A DNA stretch of 51,242 nt from an uncultured Alphaproteobacteria bacterium (GTDB taxonomy: Bacteria; Pseudomonadota; Alphaproteobacteria; RF32; CAG-239): the NCBI GenBank assembly GCA_944392325.1, contig CALXWI010000005.1:1-51242 (forward strand), read 5' to 3'. Each line of letters begins with the position of its first letter. Within the stretch, counting starts at the first letter, position 1. This document shows, piece after piece, positions 34,343-46,290 of the stretch. The notes below the pieces were generated by a model. It searched no databases, was not told where the DNA came from, and saw nothing but the letters and a program-made list of their open reading frames with translations. The position numbers and the translations under genes are program-made.

Positions 34343-36148
34343 TTATATGCGTTCGGCCTCCACCATTATCTTTTTCCAGATATCAGCCGGAAGACCGCCG
34401 CCGGTTACCCCTTGCATCGGAGTATTATCATCATTGCCGACCCAGACAGCGGCAATATATTTGTCTGTAAAGCCGACAAACCAAGCATCGCGATAATCTT
34501 GCGAGGTGCCGGTTTTGCCCGCGGCAAAAAACGGGACTTTGGCTCGTTTGCCGGTGCCGGAGCGAATCACATCCTCAAGCATGGAGGTAATATTTTCAAC
34601 CGTGCGCTCATCCAAAATCCGGTTAGGTTCATCAGGTGTGCGCATATATAATTGGTACCCGTCCTTGGTATAAACCTCTTCAATAGCATAAGGCCAAACC
34701 GCATAGCCGCCGTTGGCAATAGATGCATAGGCAACCGCCATATCAATAATTTTGACCTCGGAAGTACCAAGCGCCATGGAGGGGTTGTTGTCTATCGGCG
34801 TGGTAATGCCCATGCGGCGCGCGTATTTGATGACATTGCCGCGGCCAACAGCGGAAGACAGATTGACGGCCGCCAGATTAAGCGACAGGCGCAAAGCATT
34901 ACGCAGAGTAACCTCGCCATGGACTTGCTTATCAAAGTTCTCAGGCTTCCAGCCGCGAATATTTATCGGCGTATCATTAACGACATCATCAGGATAAAAG
35001 CCCTGTTCTAAGGCCGTAATGTATATGAACGGCTTAAAAGACGACCCCGGTTGGCGCAGAGCCTGAACTGCACGATTGAACTGGCTCTTATTATAATTAA
35101 CACCGCCGACCATTGCCTTAATGGCGCCGTTTTTATCCAGCACAACAACAGCGCCGTCGGTTACGTTACGCTTGCGGGCGGAAGCAATCGAATCCTGCAA
35201 GATTTTTTCAGCCTTTTGCTGGAGGGTTTGGTCAAGCGTGGTAGCCACATAAATATCATTGTCACGCTCGCCGATATAAGAGTTGACATCGTTATAAACC
35301 CAATCAGCAAAATGGCGACCGCCGCGGACGGTATAAACTTGCTCCGGCCCCAAGCGCATATTTAAGGCATTTTGGCGCTGAGAATCGGAGATCTTGTCAT
35401 TCTTGACCATATTATCAAGCACGACGGCTGCTCGCTCACGGGAGCGTTTTTCTCCGGCGGCGGGGTTATAGCGAGAGGGAGCTTTAAGCATACCGGCGAT
35501 AACGGCAGCCTCAAGCAAGTTCAAATCCCGTGAAGATTTTTGAAAATATTTTTGGGAAGCCGCCTCTATACCATAAGTACCGGCACCCAAATAAACTCGG
35601 TTGATATAGAGGGTTAAAATTTGTTCCTTGGTAAATTTATGCTCCAGCCAAAAGGCCAACAGCAGCTCCTGAACCTTGCGTTTGATGGTTTTATTGGAAG
35701 TCAAAAACAGGTTTTTGGCAACTTGCTGGGTAATGGTGGAGGCGCCCTGAACATAGCGGCGATGCCAGAGGTTGACCAACATTGCCCGCGTGAAGCTGAT
35801 TATATCGAATCCGAAGTGGGAGTAAAAACGTCTATCTTCAGTAGAAATAATGGCATCAGCGACATAAGGCGGGAGCTCGTCCAAAGTAATAACCTCAGAA
35901 TAAACACTGCCGAAGTTATAAATCTCGTTACCGTTCTCGGCAATAATCATCGTGGAAGGTTGGCGGGTTTTGGACACCGCCTCATCAATATCAGGCAAGG
36001 TAACAATACACCAGCCAATCCAGAGAGCAAAAGTTATCACCAGCAAAGCGGCCATTTTAAATAAAAAACGGCTCATTTTAAATCTTTGTTTTGACTCTCT
36101 TTTTTTGGTTTTCTTCTTGTTTTTCTTGGTTTTAGTGGATTTTGCCAT
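34343..36148 (-). CDS. Penicillin-binding protein 1A family (bifunctional)
   Basis: A class A penicillin-binding protein that polymerises and cross-links peptidoglycan. A very basic N-terminal tail (about 1-25) precedes one membrane helix (about 28-48). The glycosyltransferase 51 domain has the catalytic Glu in STEDRRFYSHFGFD and GASTITQQVAKNLFL. The transpeptidase domain has the nucleophile Ser in PGSSFKPF, SLN, and KTGTSQ. At 601 residues it is shorter than E. coli PBP1a, mainly through missing inter-domain insertions. It lies 96 bases from gpmI. Confidence 0.93.
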   Translation of the reverse strand: MAKSTKTKKNKKKTKKRESKQRFKMSRFLFKMAALLVITFALWIGWCIVTLPDIDEAVSKTRQPSTMIIAENGNEIYNFGSVYSEVITLDELPPYVADAIISTEDRRFYSHFGFDIISFTRAMLVNLWHRRYVQGASTITQQVAKNLFLTSNKTIKRKVQELLLAFWLEHKFTKEQILTLYINRVYLGAGTYGIEAASQKYFQKSSRDLNLLEAAVIAGMLKAPSRYNPAAGEKRSRERAAVVLDNMVKNDKISDSQRQNALNMRLGPEQVYTVRGGRHFADWVYNDVNSYIGERDNDIYVATTLDQTLQQKAEKILQDSIASARKRNVTDGAVVVLDKNGAIKAMVGGVNYNKSQFNRAVQALRQPGSSFKPFIYITALEQGFYPDDVVNDTPINIRGWKPENFDKQVHGEVTLRNALRLSLNLAAVNLSSAVGRGNVIKYARRMGITTPIDNNPSMALGTSEVKIIDMAVAYASIANGGYAVWPYAIEEVYTKDGYQLYMRTPDEPNRILDERTVENITSMLEDVIRSGTGKRAKVPFFAAGKTGTSQDYRDAWFVGFTDKYIAAVWVGNDDNTPMQGVTGGGLPADIWKKIMVEAERI

Positions 36149-36217
36149 AGAAAACGCCTTGCCTCCTTTGCCTTGTTGTTGTATATATAATACAGCAAAT
36201 AAGTTAAGGAAAATTTT

Positions 36218-36418
36218 ATGCAGACCGTATCTATCATTTTAGATGAAAATACTTATGCCAGACTGCTGAAAACCGCCACCAGAAACGGGGTTTCGGTTGA
36301 AGAATGCATGGCTGAAGCGGTGAGCGAGTATATAGAAAATAATGAAGACTGCCGCAGAGCTGATTTGAGTACGGTCAATGCCGCCGAGAGAGCCTTCTTC
36401 TTTGGTGCCGGAGAATAG
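36218..36418 (+). CDS. Small ribbon-helix-helix-like protein
   Basis: A 66-residue protein with AAGGAAAA ahead of the ATG. The N-terminal strand QTVSIILDENTYARL followed by two short helices fits the ribbon-helix-helix DNA-binding fold of CopG/antitoxin type; this is by pattern only. There is no toxin gene next to it: polA follows after 29 bases. It may be an autonomous repressor or an orphan antitoxin. Confidence 0.65.
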   Translation: MQTVSIILDENTYARLLKTATRNGVSVEECMAEAVSEYIENNEDCRRADLSTVNAAERAFFFGAGE

Positions 36419-36447
36419 CTCGCGGCGCTTAAATTTGAGAGTGTCAC

Positions 36448-39267
36448 GTGGGAAAAAAAGTTTGTTTGATTGATGGCTCCGGATATATTTTCAGAGCCTT
36501 TTACGGGTTACCGATGATGACGAATCCGGAAAATGTTCCGGTTAATGCGGTGTATGGCTTTACTAATATGTTTTTGAAGCTTACAGCCCGAATCCGTTGT
36601 GATTATTGCTTGGTGCTGTTTGATGCCAAAAGGCAAAATTATCGTAATGAAATATTCCCTGATTATAAAGGGACACGCAAAGAAATCCCCGAGGAGCTAA
36701 TCCCCCAGTTTCCGATTATTCGTGAGGCGGTGGACGCGCTCAACATCAACCATTTGGAGATGGAAGGATATGAGGCCGACGACCTGATTGCCACTTATGC
36801 CAAGCAGGCTACCGATAAAGGGTTTGAGGCGGTAGTGGTATCTGCCGACAAAGATTTGATGCAGCTAATCCGCCCAGGGGTGGAATATTTTGACCCGATG
36901 AAAGACAAGTTCTTTACCCCCGAAGATGTAAAAGAAAAATTTGGCGTCTACCCTGACAAAGTGGTTGACGTGCAGGCTTTGGCCGGAGATTCAATCGACA
37001 ATGTTCCGGGGGTGCCGGGAATCGGCATTAAAACCGCGGCCGAGCTGGTAAACCAGTTTGGCTCGTTGGAGCAGATTTTAGACCGTGCGACCGAAATAAA
37101 ACAAAATAAGCGGCGCGAATCTTTGATTGAGCATAGGCAAGATGCCGAGGTTTCGCTCCAACTGGTAACGCTGAAAAATGATGTGCCGGTAGAGCACGAT
37201 ATTGAATATTATCAATGCCAAAAACCCAAGCTCAACACGTTGCTGGAGTTTGCCGACAAGCACGCTTTCCGCACTCTGAAACCGCGTTTTGAAAAATGGG
37301 TGGAAGAAATGTGCTGTACTCCCGCCGCTACCGACAACAGCGCAACTACTCCGGCAGATGATGCCGCTGCCAGCAAAGAGGAAAAGCCATCAACGCAAGC
37401 ACCAATTAAAGATGAGGTCATTGCCCATTATGAATTGGTGCAAGATGAGGAGGCCTTGCGCCGCTGGGTGGAGATGATTAAGCAAAAAAGAATGGTAGCG
37501 CTGGATACCGAAACCACAGGGCTCAACCCGTTTTTTGATAAAATTGTGGGAATGTCGTTGGCGGTTGATGACGGGGTGGCGTGTTATATTCCGTTGGCAC
37601 ACAAAAGCCCCGCCGGACACGGAGATTTGTTCAGCGATAAGGCGGCTATACCCGAAATCAAGCAGCTTTCTGCCGAGGTCATCAAAAAGTATTTGGCGCC
37701 GATTATGGAAAGCAAGTCGATTTTGAAAATCGGCCATAATATTAAATTCGATTTGCACTTTTTGACCCAAGTATTCGGCAAAGAATTGCAAATTGCTCCG
37801 CTGGAAGATACGGCCGTGATGTCGTATGACTTAGACTCATCAGAACACGGGCATGGCTTGGACGAGTTGGCGCCGTTGTTCCTCGGGCATAAGATGATTG
37901 CTTATGAAGAGGTTTGCGGCTCCGGCAAAAATAAAATTACTTTTGACCAAGTGCCGCTTGAAAAAGCCGTGGACTATGCCGCCGAAGATGCCGACATCAC
38001 CTTGCGGCTGTATAAAAAGTTTAAGCCTCGTATTATTAATGAGAAAAAGGCATTTATTTATGAGCAATTTGACCGCCCGCTAATTGCCGTCCTCAAGCAA
38101 ATGGAAGAAAACGGGATTATGGTAAACGCCACCGCGCTAAAGCTCCTGAGCTCCGATTTTGCCGAGAATATTCGCGCCTTGGAGCAAGAAATTTATCAGC
38201 TGGCGGGGGAAGAATTCAACCTTGGCTCACCAAAGCAAATAGGTTATATTTTGTTTGAAAAAAACAATATCAAAGGCAAAAAGACTCCTACCGGCGCGTG
38301 GCAGACCGGAGCCGATGTGTTGGAAGATTTGGCTGATGAGGGATGTGAGCTGGCGCAGAAAATTTTGGACTGGAGAGGTTTTTCAAAGCTCAAAAGCACT
38401 TATACGGACTCGCTGTTAGAGTTGTTGGACAACGAATCAAGAGTGCACACAACATTCTCGCAGACGGTTGTAAATACCGGAAGGTTGGCGTCTTCTAACC
38501 CGAACTTGCAAAATATTCCCATTCGGAGTGAAGAGGGTAAAAAAATCCGCCAATGTTTTGGGGCGCCAAAAGGGTATAAAATCATTGCCGCGGACTACTC
38601 GCAAGTGGAGCTGCGCCTGATGGCATCAGTGGCCGATGTGAAAGCACTCAAAGAGGCCTTTGCCCATGGGGCTGATATTCATGCTGCAACCGCGGCGCAC
38701 GTGTTTGGGGTGCCAAGAGAGCAGGTTACACCTGATTTGCGCCGCCAGGCCAAGGCGATTAATTTCGGCATTGTATACGGCATATCGCAATTTGGGTTGT
38801 CAAAGCAGCTCAATGTATCTCGCGAGGAGGCCAAGGCTTATATTGATGCTTATTTCAAAAAAATGCCTGAAATCAAGCAATATATGAATGATACGATTTT
38901 GTTTGCCCGCGAGCACGGTTTTGTGCTGACGCCGTTTGGCCGCAAGTGCTATATTCACGGGATTAATGACCGCAACAAGCGCAATGCCGCCAATGCCGAA
39001 AGAGCCGCGATAAATGCCCCGATACAGGGCGGAGCGGCTGACATCATCAAACTGGCGATGAATAAAGTCGGCGATGAGTTGGCCGCGGCAGGGCTAAAGA
39101 CCAGAATGCTGCTCCAAGTGCATGACGAGTTGGTGTTTGAGGCGCCGGAAAGCGAAGTTGAGCAAGCTGCCGCCATCATCAAAAAAGTGATGGAGACCGT
39201 GGTAAATTATGCGGTGCCGCTGATTGCCGAAGTGGGTGTCGGCGACAACTGGACCGAGGCTCATTAG
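36448..39267 (+). CDS. polA: DNA polymerase I
   Basis: Pol I fills repair gaps and removes Okazaki primers. The GTG start gives GKKVCLIDGSGYIFRAFYGL, the usual first residues. Three domains are present in 939 residues: 5'-3' exonuclease (about 1-290), 3'-5' proofreading domain with intact MVALDTETTGLNPF, and polymerase with motif A AADYSQVELRLMASV, the O-helix RRQAKAINFGIVYG and motif C LLQVHDELVFE. The proofreading acidic residues are conserved, so it should be exonuclease-active, unlike Taq. A Ser/Thr/Lys-rich linker lies near residue 300. Confidence 0.98.
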   Translation: MGKKVCLIDGSGYIFRAFYGLPMMTNPENVPVNAVYGFTNMFLKLTARIRCDYCLVLFDAKRQNYRNEIFPDYKGTRKEIPEELIPQFPIIREAVDALNINHLEMEGYEADDLIATYAKQATDKGFEAVVVSADKDLMQLIRPGVEYFDPMKDKFFTPEDVKEKFGVYPDKVVDVQALAGDSIDNVPGVPGIGIKTAAELVNQFGSLEQILDRATEIKQNKRRESLIEHRQDAEVSLQLVTLKNDVPVEHDIEYYQCQKPKLNTLLEFADKHAFRTLKPRFEKWVEEMCCTPAATDNSATTPADDAAASKEEKPSTQAPIKDEVIAHYELVQDEEALRRWVEMIKQKRMVALDTETTGLNPFFDKIVGMSLAVDDGVACYIPLAHKSPAGHGDLFSDKAAIPEIKQLSAEVIKKYLAPIMESKSILKIGHNIKFDLHFLTQVFGKELQIAPLEDTAVMSYDLDSSEHGHGLDELAPLFLGHKMIAYEEVCGSGKNKITFDQVPLEKAVDYAAEDADITLRLYKKFKPRIINEKKAFIYEQFDRPLIAVLKQMEENGIMVNATALKLLSSDFAENIRALEQEIYQLAGEEFNLGSPKQIGYILFEKNNIKGKKTPTGAWQTGADVLEDLADEGCELAQKILDWRGFSKLKSTYTDSLLELLDNESRVHTTFSQTVVNTGRLASSNPNLQNIPIRSEEGKKIRQCFGAPKGYKIIAADYSQVELRLMASVADVKALKEAFAHGADIHAATAAHVFGVPREQVTPDLRRQAKAINFGIVYGISQFGLSKQLNVSREEAKAYIDAYFKKMPEIKQYMNDTILFAREHGFVLTPFGRKCYIHGINDRNKRNAANAERAAINAPIQGGAADIIKLAMNKVGDELAAAGLKTRMLLQVHDELVFEAPESEVEQAAAIIKKVMETVVNYAVPLIAEVGVGDNWTEAH

Positions 39268-39276
39268 AAATCAAGA

Positions 39277-39310
39277 AAACCGCAGGGAGGTAAGGTCCTG
39301 CGGTTTGGCT
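39277..39310 (+). terminator. Intrinsic terminator of polA
   Basis: AAACCGCAGG/CCTGCGGTTT hairpin (39277-39306), 10-base loop, a few bases after the polA stop. The T tract is short. Confidence 0.8.
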
Positions 39311-39484
39311 TTGATGGAACCGGAAATATGCTAATTTTTTTAGAAAAAGACAATAAGGAAAAACAATGATTACAATTAAACATATTTCCGGCATAGTAAA
39401 ATAATAGCACATTTTAAGGTGCTTGTGTGTGAACTTTATGTTACAAATTATGAGGTTTTTTATTGAATATCTGTCATTTTGTGC

Positions 39485-39513
39485 TTGGTTTTGCAAAGGT
39501 TTTGGTGTATGCT
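39485..39513 (+). promoter_or_regulatory. Promoter of gyrB
   Basis: TTGGTT at 39485-39490 and TATGCT at 39508-39513 are 17 bases apart. Transcription would begin about 27 bases before the ATG, leaving room only for the AAAGGA ribosome-binding site. Confidence 0.65.
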
Positions 39514-39540
39514 CAAGGCAATTAATTTGAAAGGACATGA

Positions 39541-41991
<2,451 letters not shown>

Positions 41992-42008
41992 AAAACACAT
42001 ATAATAAA

Positions 42009-42034
42009 AAAGGAGGCATCTGCCTCCTTTTTTT
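42009..42034. terminator. Bidirectional terminator between gyrB and parE
   Basis: AAGGAGGCA-TC-TGCCTCCTT flanked by Ts on the right and As on the left. It works in both directions, ending gyrB and, read leftward, parE, whose stop is 7 bases away. Confidence 0.9.
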
Positions 42035-42040
42035 GGGTTC

Positions 42041-44026
42041 TTAAATATCGAGATCGTCGACAAATTTGGCGCGCTCGATAATAAACTTAAAGCGGGTTTC
42101 AGGATTTTTACCCATTAAGCGATCTACCTGTCGGCGGGTTTCAAAGGCTTCTTCCTTGCCTTCCTCGGTTGAGGTGTTGGGCAGAACAACGCGCAGTAAA
42201 ACGCGGTTCTTTTTATCCATAGTGGTTTCTTTGAGCTGCATAGCGCTCATCTCTCCCAGACCTTTGAAGCGGCTGATATCAGGTTTTTGGTTGCCTTTTA
42301 AGATTTTGGCCAAGAGCTTGTCTTTTTCATCATCATCAAGGGCATAATAGTTCTTGCCGCCGACAACGATTTTATACAACGGAGGGGTGGCGATATAGAG
42401 GTGGCCGTTTTCTATCAACTTGGGCATTTGTTGGTAGAAAAATGTCATCAACAGCGAGGCAATATGGGCGCCGTCGACATCAGCATCGGTCATAATGATG
42501 ATTTTTTCATAACGGAGGTTTTCCTCCTTATAATTTTCTTTAACGCCACAGCCAAGAGCCTCACACATATCTTTGATTTCTTGGTTTTGCAAAATCTTGT
42601 CCAGAGAGGCGCTGGCGACGTTCAAAATCTTGCCGCGCAGAGGCAGAATAGCTTGGGTAACACGGTCGCGCCCCATTTTGGCTGAACCGCCCGCGGAATC
42701 TCCCTCAACGATGAAAATTTCGGTATTTTCAGCAGCAGCTTGCGAACAGTCGGCCAGTTTGCCGGGGAGGCGGAGTTTTTTGGTCGGGGCCTTGCGGTTG
42801 AGGACTTTCTCCTCCTTTTTCTTTTTACGAGCCTCGGCGCGCTCAATCACATATTCAAGCAGGGCGGTGGCGTTTTCAACATCAGAAGTCAGCCAGTGGT
42901 CAAAAGAATCTTTAACCGCCTGCTCTACCAAGCGAATGGCTTTGGTAGAGGTCAACTTATCTTTGGTTTGACCTTGAAACTGCGGGTCGCGGATAAACAC
43001 CGAAAGCATGATGCAAGCGTTGCTCAAAAAGTCCTCTGCGGTAATGGAGGCGGCTTTTTTGACGTTAGCCATTTCACCATATTCCTTCAAACCGCGGATA
43101 AGAGCAGTTTTGAAGCCGACTTCATGAGTACCGCCTTGCGGAGTTACTACCGTATTGCAATAAGAGTTGCAGAAGCCGTTTTCGTCCTCGGGCCAGGTAA
43201 TCGCCCATTCAACGCGACCTTCGTCATTAGCCAGTTCAGCATCACCTGAAAACATGGTGCGGTTGATGGTGGGACGCGCCCCGATTTGGTAATTTAAAAA
43301 GTCTTTAAGACCGTTAGGAAAGTGGAGTTCCATCTCTTGTGGGGTGGGATCACCTTCTGACAAAACAGATGGATCGCACTTCCATAAAATGCGAATACCC
43401 TTAAATAAAAAGGCTTTGGAGCGAGCCATACGATAAATACGGTTGGGAACAAACACGCGTGAGCCAAAAATCTCAGGGTCAGCGTGGAAAGTAATCGACG
43501 TACCGCGGCGGTTGGGGGCATTGCCGATAAGCTCCAACGGGGTAAGAGGTTTGCCCTTTGAATATTCTTGGCGATAAAGTTTTTTATCACGGGCGATTTC
43601 AACCACCAATTTGTCTGACAAAGCATTGACTACCGACAAGCCAACACCGTGCAAACCGCCGGAAACCTTATAAGCTCCACCACCAAATTTACCACCAGAG
43701 TGCAAAACGGTTAAAATAACTTCCAAGGCCGATTTATTGGGGTACTTAGGGTGAGGGTCAACCGGAATACCACGACCGTTATCCGTAATGGTTACGGACA
43801 AATCAGCATTGACTTTAATCTCTATATGATTAGCAAAGCCGGCAACTGCCTCGTCCATAGAGTTATCAAGAATCTCGGCAACGAGGTGGTGCAGAGCTTG
43901 CTCGTCGGTGCCGCCGATATACATTCCGGGGCGGTGGCGAACCGGCTCCAAGCCTTCCAATACTTCAATATCCTGCGCAGAATAGGTAGTAACCGCAGGA
44001 GCTGTAGAATCAAACAAATCGGACAT
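42041..44026 (-). CDS. parE: DNA topoisomerase IV subunit B
   Basis: ParE powers decatenation of daughter chromosomes. The 661-residue protein has the GHKL motifs ([35 protein letters not shown]) and TOPRIM ([25 protein letters not shown]). It lacks the GyrB insertion. QTKDKLTS carries the ATP-sensing QTK loop. Lack of the insertion and the ending EERAKFVDDLDI-like tail assign it to ParE rather than GyrB. It is convergent with gyrB, its paralogue. parC is not in the window. Confidence 0.96.
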   Translation of the reverse strand: MSDLFDSTAPAVTTYSAQDIEVLEGLEPVRHRPGMYIGGTDEQALHHLVAEILDNSMDEAVAGFANHIEIKVNADLSVTITDNGRGIPVDPHPKYPNKSALEVILTVLHSGGKFGGGAYKVSGGLHGVGLSVVNALSDKLVVEIARDKKLYRQEYSKGKPLTPLELIGNAPNRRGTSITFHADPEIFGSRVFVPNRIYRMARSKAFLFKGIRILWKCDPSVLSEGDPTPQEMELHFPNGLKDFLNYQIGARPTINRTMFSGDAELANDEGRVEWAITWPEDENGFCNSYCNTVVTPQGGTHEVGFKTALIRGLKEYGEMANVKKAASITAEDFLSNACIMLSVFIRDPQFQGQTKDKLTSTKAIRLVEQAVKDSFDHWLTSDVENATALLEYVIERAEARKKKKEEKVLNRKAPTKKLRLPGKLADCSQAAAENTEIFIVEGDSAGGSAKMGRDRVTQAILPLRGKILNVASASLDKILQNQEIKDMCEALGCGVKENYKEENLRYEKIIIMTDADVDGAHIASLLMTFFYQQMPKLIENGHLYIATPPLYKIVVGGKNYYALDDDEKDKLLAKILKGNQKPDISRFKGLGEMSAMQLKETTMDKKNRVLLRVVLPNTSTEEGKEEAFETRRQVDRLMGKNPETRFKFIIERAKFVDDLDI

Positions 44027-44162
44027 TTTTTACCTTATATATTCACTTCAAATTGATTGCAAAATAACCTAAAACCCTTTATTTTTCAAGCATTAAAAGC
44101 ATTTCGACAACAAATTTTTTTGAATCAATATGTAAAAAAGACGCTGTACGCTTAAAAAATGC

Positions 44163-44191
44163 TTGATTTTTGAATAAATTAAGTGTAAATA
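44163..44191 (+). promoter_or_regulatory. Promoter of rpsB-tsf
   Basis: TTGATT at 44163-44168 and TAAATA at 44186-44191 are exactly 17 bases apart. Transcription would start near 44198, giving a leader of about 200 nt before rpsB. Confidence 0.65.
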
Positions 44192-44197
44192 ATCTCT

Positions 44198-44396
44198 TCG
44201 AAAGAGCGAGGGCGCTCTTTTGAGGGATATAGTAAAATCCCTTTGTTTTTTTAATTCACACGCAGACAAGGCGGGACAGGCTTTTTAGTTGGCTTGGGTT
44301 CGCTCCGGTGCTTAGAAATAAATCAGGGGTCGCTCTGATGCTAGGGTATAAGCCAAACGTCTGCGGAGGTATAACCGGAAAAAAGGAATATAAAAT
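44198..44396 (+). promoter_or_regulatory. Structured leader of rpsB
   Basis: Three structures follow the promoter. An AGAGCG/CGCTCT hairpin (about 44202-44220) comes first. Next is AGGGAT/ATCCCT (44223-44242) followed by TTGTTTTTTT, which looks like a complete terminator. Then a long-range stem GCAGAC/GTCTGC (44262-44364) encloses TTGGCTT/AAGCCAA and two similar segments, GGGTTCGCTCCGGTGCTTAG and GGGGTCGCTCTGATGCTAG. The layout fits attenuation plus a protein S2 binding site. Autoregulation by S2 is known in other bacteria; here it is inferred. Confidence 0.6.
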
Positions 44397-45197
44397 ATGA
44401 CTCTTCCTACTTTTACTATGCGTCAGTTGGTTGAAGCTGGCGTACACTTCGGACACCACGCTCGTCGTTGGAATCCGCAAATGGCTCCGTATATCTACGG
44501 CAAAAAAGATAATGTTCATATCATCGATTTGCGCAAAACTTATCCGATGCTCTACACCGCTTTGGCTACCGCTCGCGATGTAGCTGCCAATGGTGGTCGC
44601 GTTTTGTTTGTCGGCACCAAAAGACAGGCTCAGGACATTATTAAAGAAAACGCTGAGAGATGCGGACAGTTCTATGTGAACTATCGTTGGTTGGGTGGTA
44701 TGCTCACCAACTGGAAAACCGTTCATAAGTCTATTTCTCGTTTGGTTAAGCTCAATGAAATGGCTGAAAAAAATGCTTATGAAGGCTATACCAAAAAAGA
44801 AATGCTCAATATGAAAAAAGAGCAAGATAAATTGGCTCAGGAATTGAGCGGTATTATGAATATGGGCGGTCAGCCGGATTTGTTGTTCGTAGTTGATACA
44901 ACTAAAGAAACTCTGGCTATTAAAGAAGCTAAAAAGCTCGGTATTCCGGTTATCGGTATTACCGATACTAATGCTAACCCCAATGATGTTGATTTACCGG
45001 TTCCGGGTAATGATGACGCTATTCGCGCTATTCAGCTCTATTGCGAACTGATGTCTTCTGCCATCATTGACGGTATGCAGGCTGAAATCGCTTCTCAGGG
45101 CTTGAAAGTTGAAGAAATCGTTGACGGTGAGGCTGAAGCTAAGCCGGCTAAGAAAAAATCTTCTCGCAAAGCCAAAGAAGAAAGCGTTGAAGCTTAA
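44397..45197 (+). CDS. rpsB: 30S ribosomal protein S2
   Basis: S2 is a late-assembling small-subunit protein needed for S1 binding. The 266-residue protein starts TLPTFTMRQLVEAGVHFGHH and carries RWLGGMLTNWKT, both diagnostic. A Lys/Ala/Glu-rich C-terminal tail follows the core. AAAAAGGA lies just before the ATG. Codons are strongly T-ended, as expected for high expression. It is followed by tsf with a GC-rich hairpin between them. Confidence 0.98.
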   Translation: MTLPTFTMRQLVEAGVHFGHHARRWNPQMAPYIYGKKDNVHIIDLRKTYPMLYTALATARDVAANGGRVLFVGTKRQAQDIIKENAERCGQFYVNYRWLGGMLTNWKTVHKSISRLVKLNEMAEKNAYEGYTKKEMLNMKKEQDKLAQELSGIMNMGGQPDLLFVVDTTKETLAIKEAKKLGIPVIGITDTNANPNDVDLPVPGNDDAIRAIQLYCELMSSAIIDGMQAEIASQGLKVEEIVDGEAEAKPAKKKSSRKAKEESVEA

Positions 45198-45228
45198 ATC
45201 TGAATAGCTAAAGAGTTAGCTGCTTGCT

Positions 45229-45258
45229 AGGGCGGCGCGCATCTCGTGCCGCCGCCCG
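45229..45258 (+). terminator. GC-rich hairpin between rpsB and tsf
   Basis: GGGCGGC..GCCGCCC (45230-45257) with an inner GCGC/GTGC pair. It is followed by GATTTATAT rather than a T run, so it is probably a partial terminator or an mRNA-processing stem that lowers tsf relative to rpsB. Confidence 0.6.
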
Positions 45259-45296
45259 ATTTATATAAAACATCTAAAAAATAGGAAAATCAAAAA

Positions 45297-46223
45297 ATGA
45301 CAGATATTACCGCCGCAATGGTTAAAGAATTAAGAGAAACTACTGGAGCCGGTATGCTTGATTGCAAAAAGGCTTTGACTGAAACCGCCGGAGATATGGA
45401 AAAGGCTGTTGACTGGTTGCGCAAAAAAGGTTTGGCTTCAGCTGCTAAAAAAGCTAGCCGTATTGCTGCTGAAGGCTTGGTCGCTGTGGCCGTTGAAGGA
45501 AATAAAGGTGCGGTTGTTGAAGTAAACTCTGAAACCGACTTCGTTGCTAAAAATGAAATTTTCCAAGAATATGTTGAAGATGCCGCTAAAGTTGCTTTGA
45601 TGAGCAATGGCGATGTTGAGGCTATGAAAGCTGTTACCTGCCCGAAAGCTGGAAAAGCTTTTGGCGAGCGCTTGACTGATATGATTGCTAAAATCGGTGA
45701 AAATATGAACCTCCGTCGTGCAAAAGTATTAGAAGTAAAAGATGGTGTTGTTGCTTCTTATATTCACAGTGCGGCTCGTCCGGGTTTAGGAAAAATCGGC
45801 GTTTTGGTGGCTTTGGAGTCAACCGCTGATAAAGCTAAATTACAAGAACTCGGTAAGCATATTGCTATGCATATTGCTGCCTCTAACCCGTTGTTCCACA
45901 CCATTGCCGATGTAGCTCCGGAAGCTTTGGAACGTGAAAAAGCTATCTTCTCTGAGCAGGCTGCTGCTTCTGGAAAACCGGCTAACATCATTGAAAAAAT
46001 GGTAGAAGGTCGTATTCGTAAATATTACGAAGAAGTTGTTTTGGAAGAACAGGCTTATATTATGGATCCGGATAAAAAGGTAAAAGATATTATTGCCGAC
46101 GCTGAAAAAGAGTTGGGAACTCCGGTGAAATTGGCTGGATATGTTTGCTTCAAACTCGGTGATGGTCTCCAAAAGAAAGAAGAAGACTTTGCCGCTGAGG
46201 TTGCTGCCCAATTGGCTCACTAA
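45297..46223 (+). CDS. tsf: Translation elongation factor Ts
   Basis: EF-Ts regenerates EF-Tu-GTP by nucleotide exchange. The 308-residue protein has the N-terminal UBA-like domain ([20 protein letters not shown]), the TDFVAKN motif that contacts EF-Tu, and a dimerisation core with a coiled-coil segment. Its length is normal. It is in an operon with rpsB, the usual bacterial order, and ends at a strong terminator. Confidence 0.98.
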   Translation: MTDITAAMVKELRETTGAGMLDCKKALTETAGDMEKAVDWLRKKGLASAAKKASRIAAEGLVAVAVEGNKGAVVEVNSETDFVAKNEIFQEYVEDAAKVALMSNGDVEAMKAVTCPKAGKAFGERLTDMIAKIGENMNLRRAKVLEVKDGVVASYIHSAARPGLGKIGVLVALESTADKAKLQELGKHIAMHIAASNPLFHTIADVAPEALEREKAIFSEQAAASGKPANIIEKMVEGRIRKYYEEVVLEEQAYIMDPDKKVKDIIADAEKELGTPVKLAGYVCFKLGDGLQKKEEDFAAEVAAQLAH

Positions 46224-46246
46224 TAACCTGTGTTCTAATTAAGCAA

Positions 46247-46276
46247 AACCGCTCTCATTTGAGGGCGGTTTTTTGG
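46247..46276 (+). terminator. Intrinsic terminator of rpsB-tsf
   Basis: AACCGCTCTC-ATTT-GAGGGCGGTT (46247-46270) followed by TTTT, 24 bases after the tsf stop. Confidence 0.9.
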
Positions 46277-46290
46277 TGTTAAACGAAGAT

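Noticed and set aside
39366..39404. 12-residue reading frame with AAGGA upstream, before gyrB
   Set aside because: It precedes the gyrB promoter, has no codon runs typical of an attenuation peptide and no downstream hairpin; probably chance.
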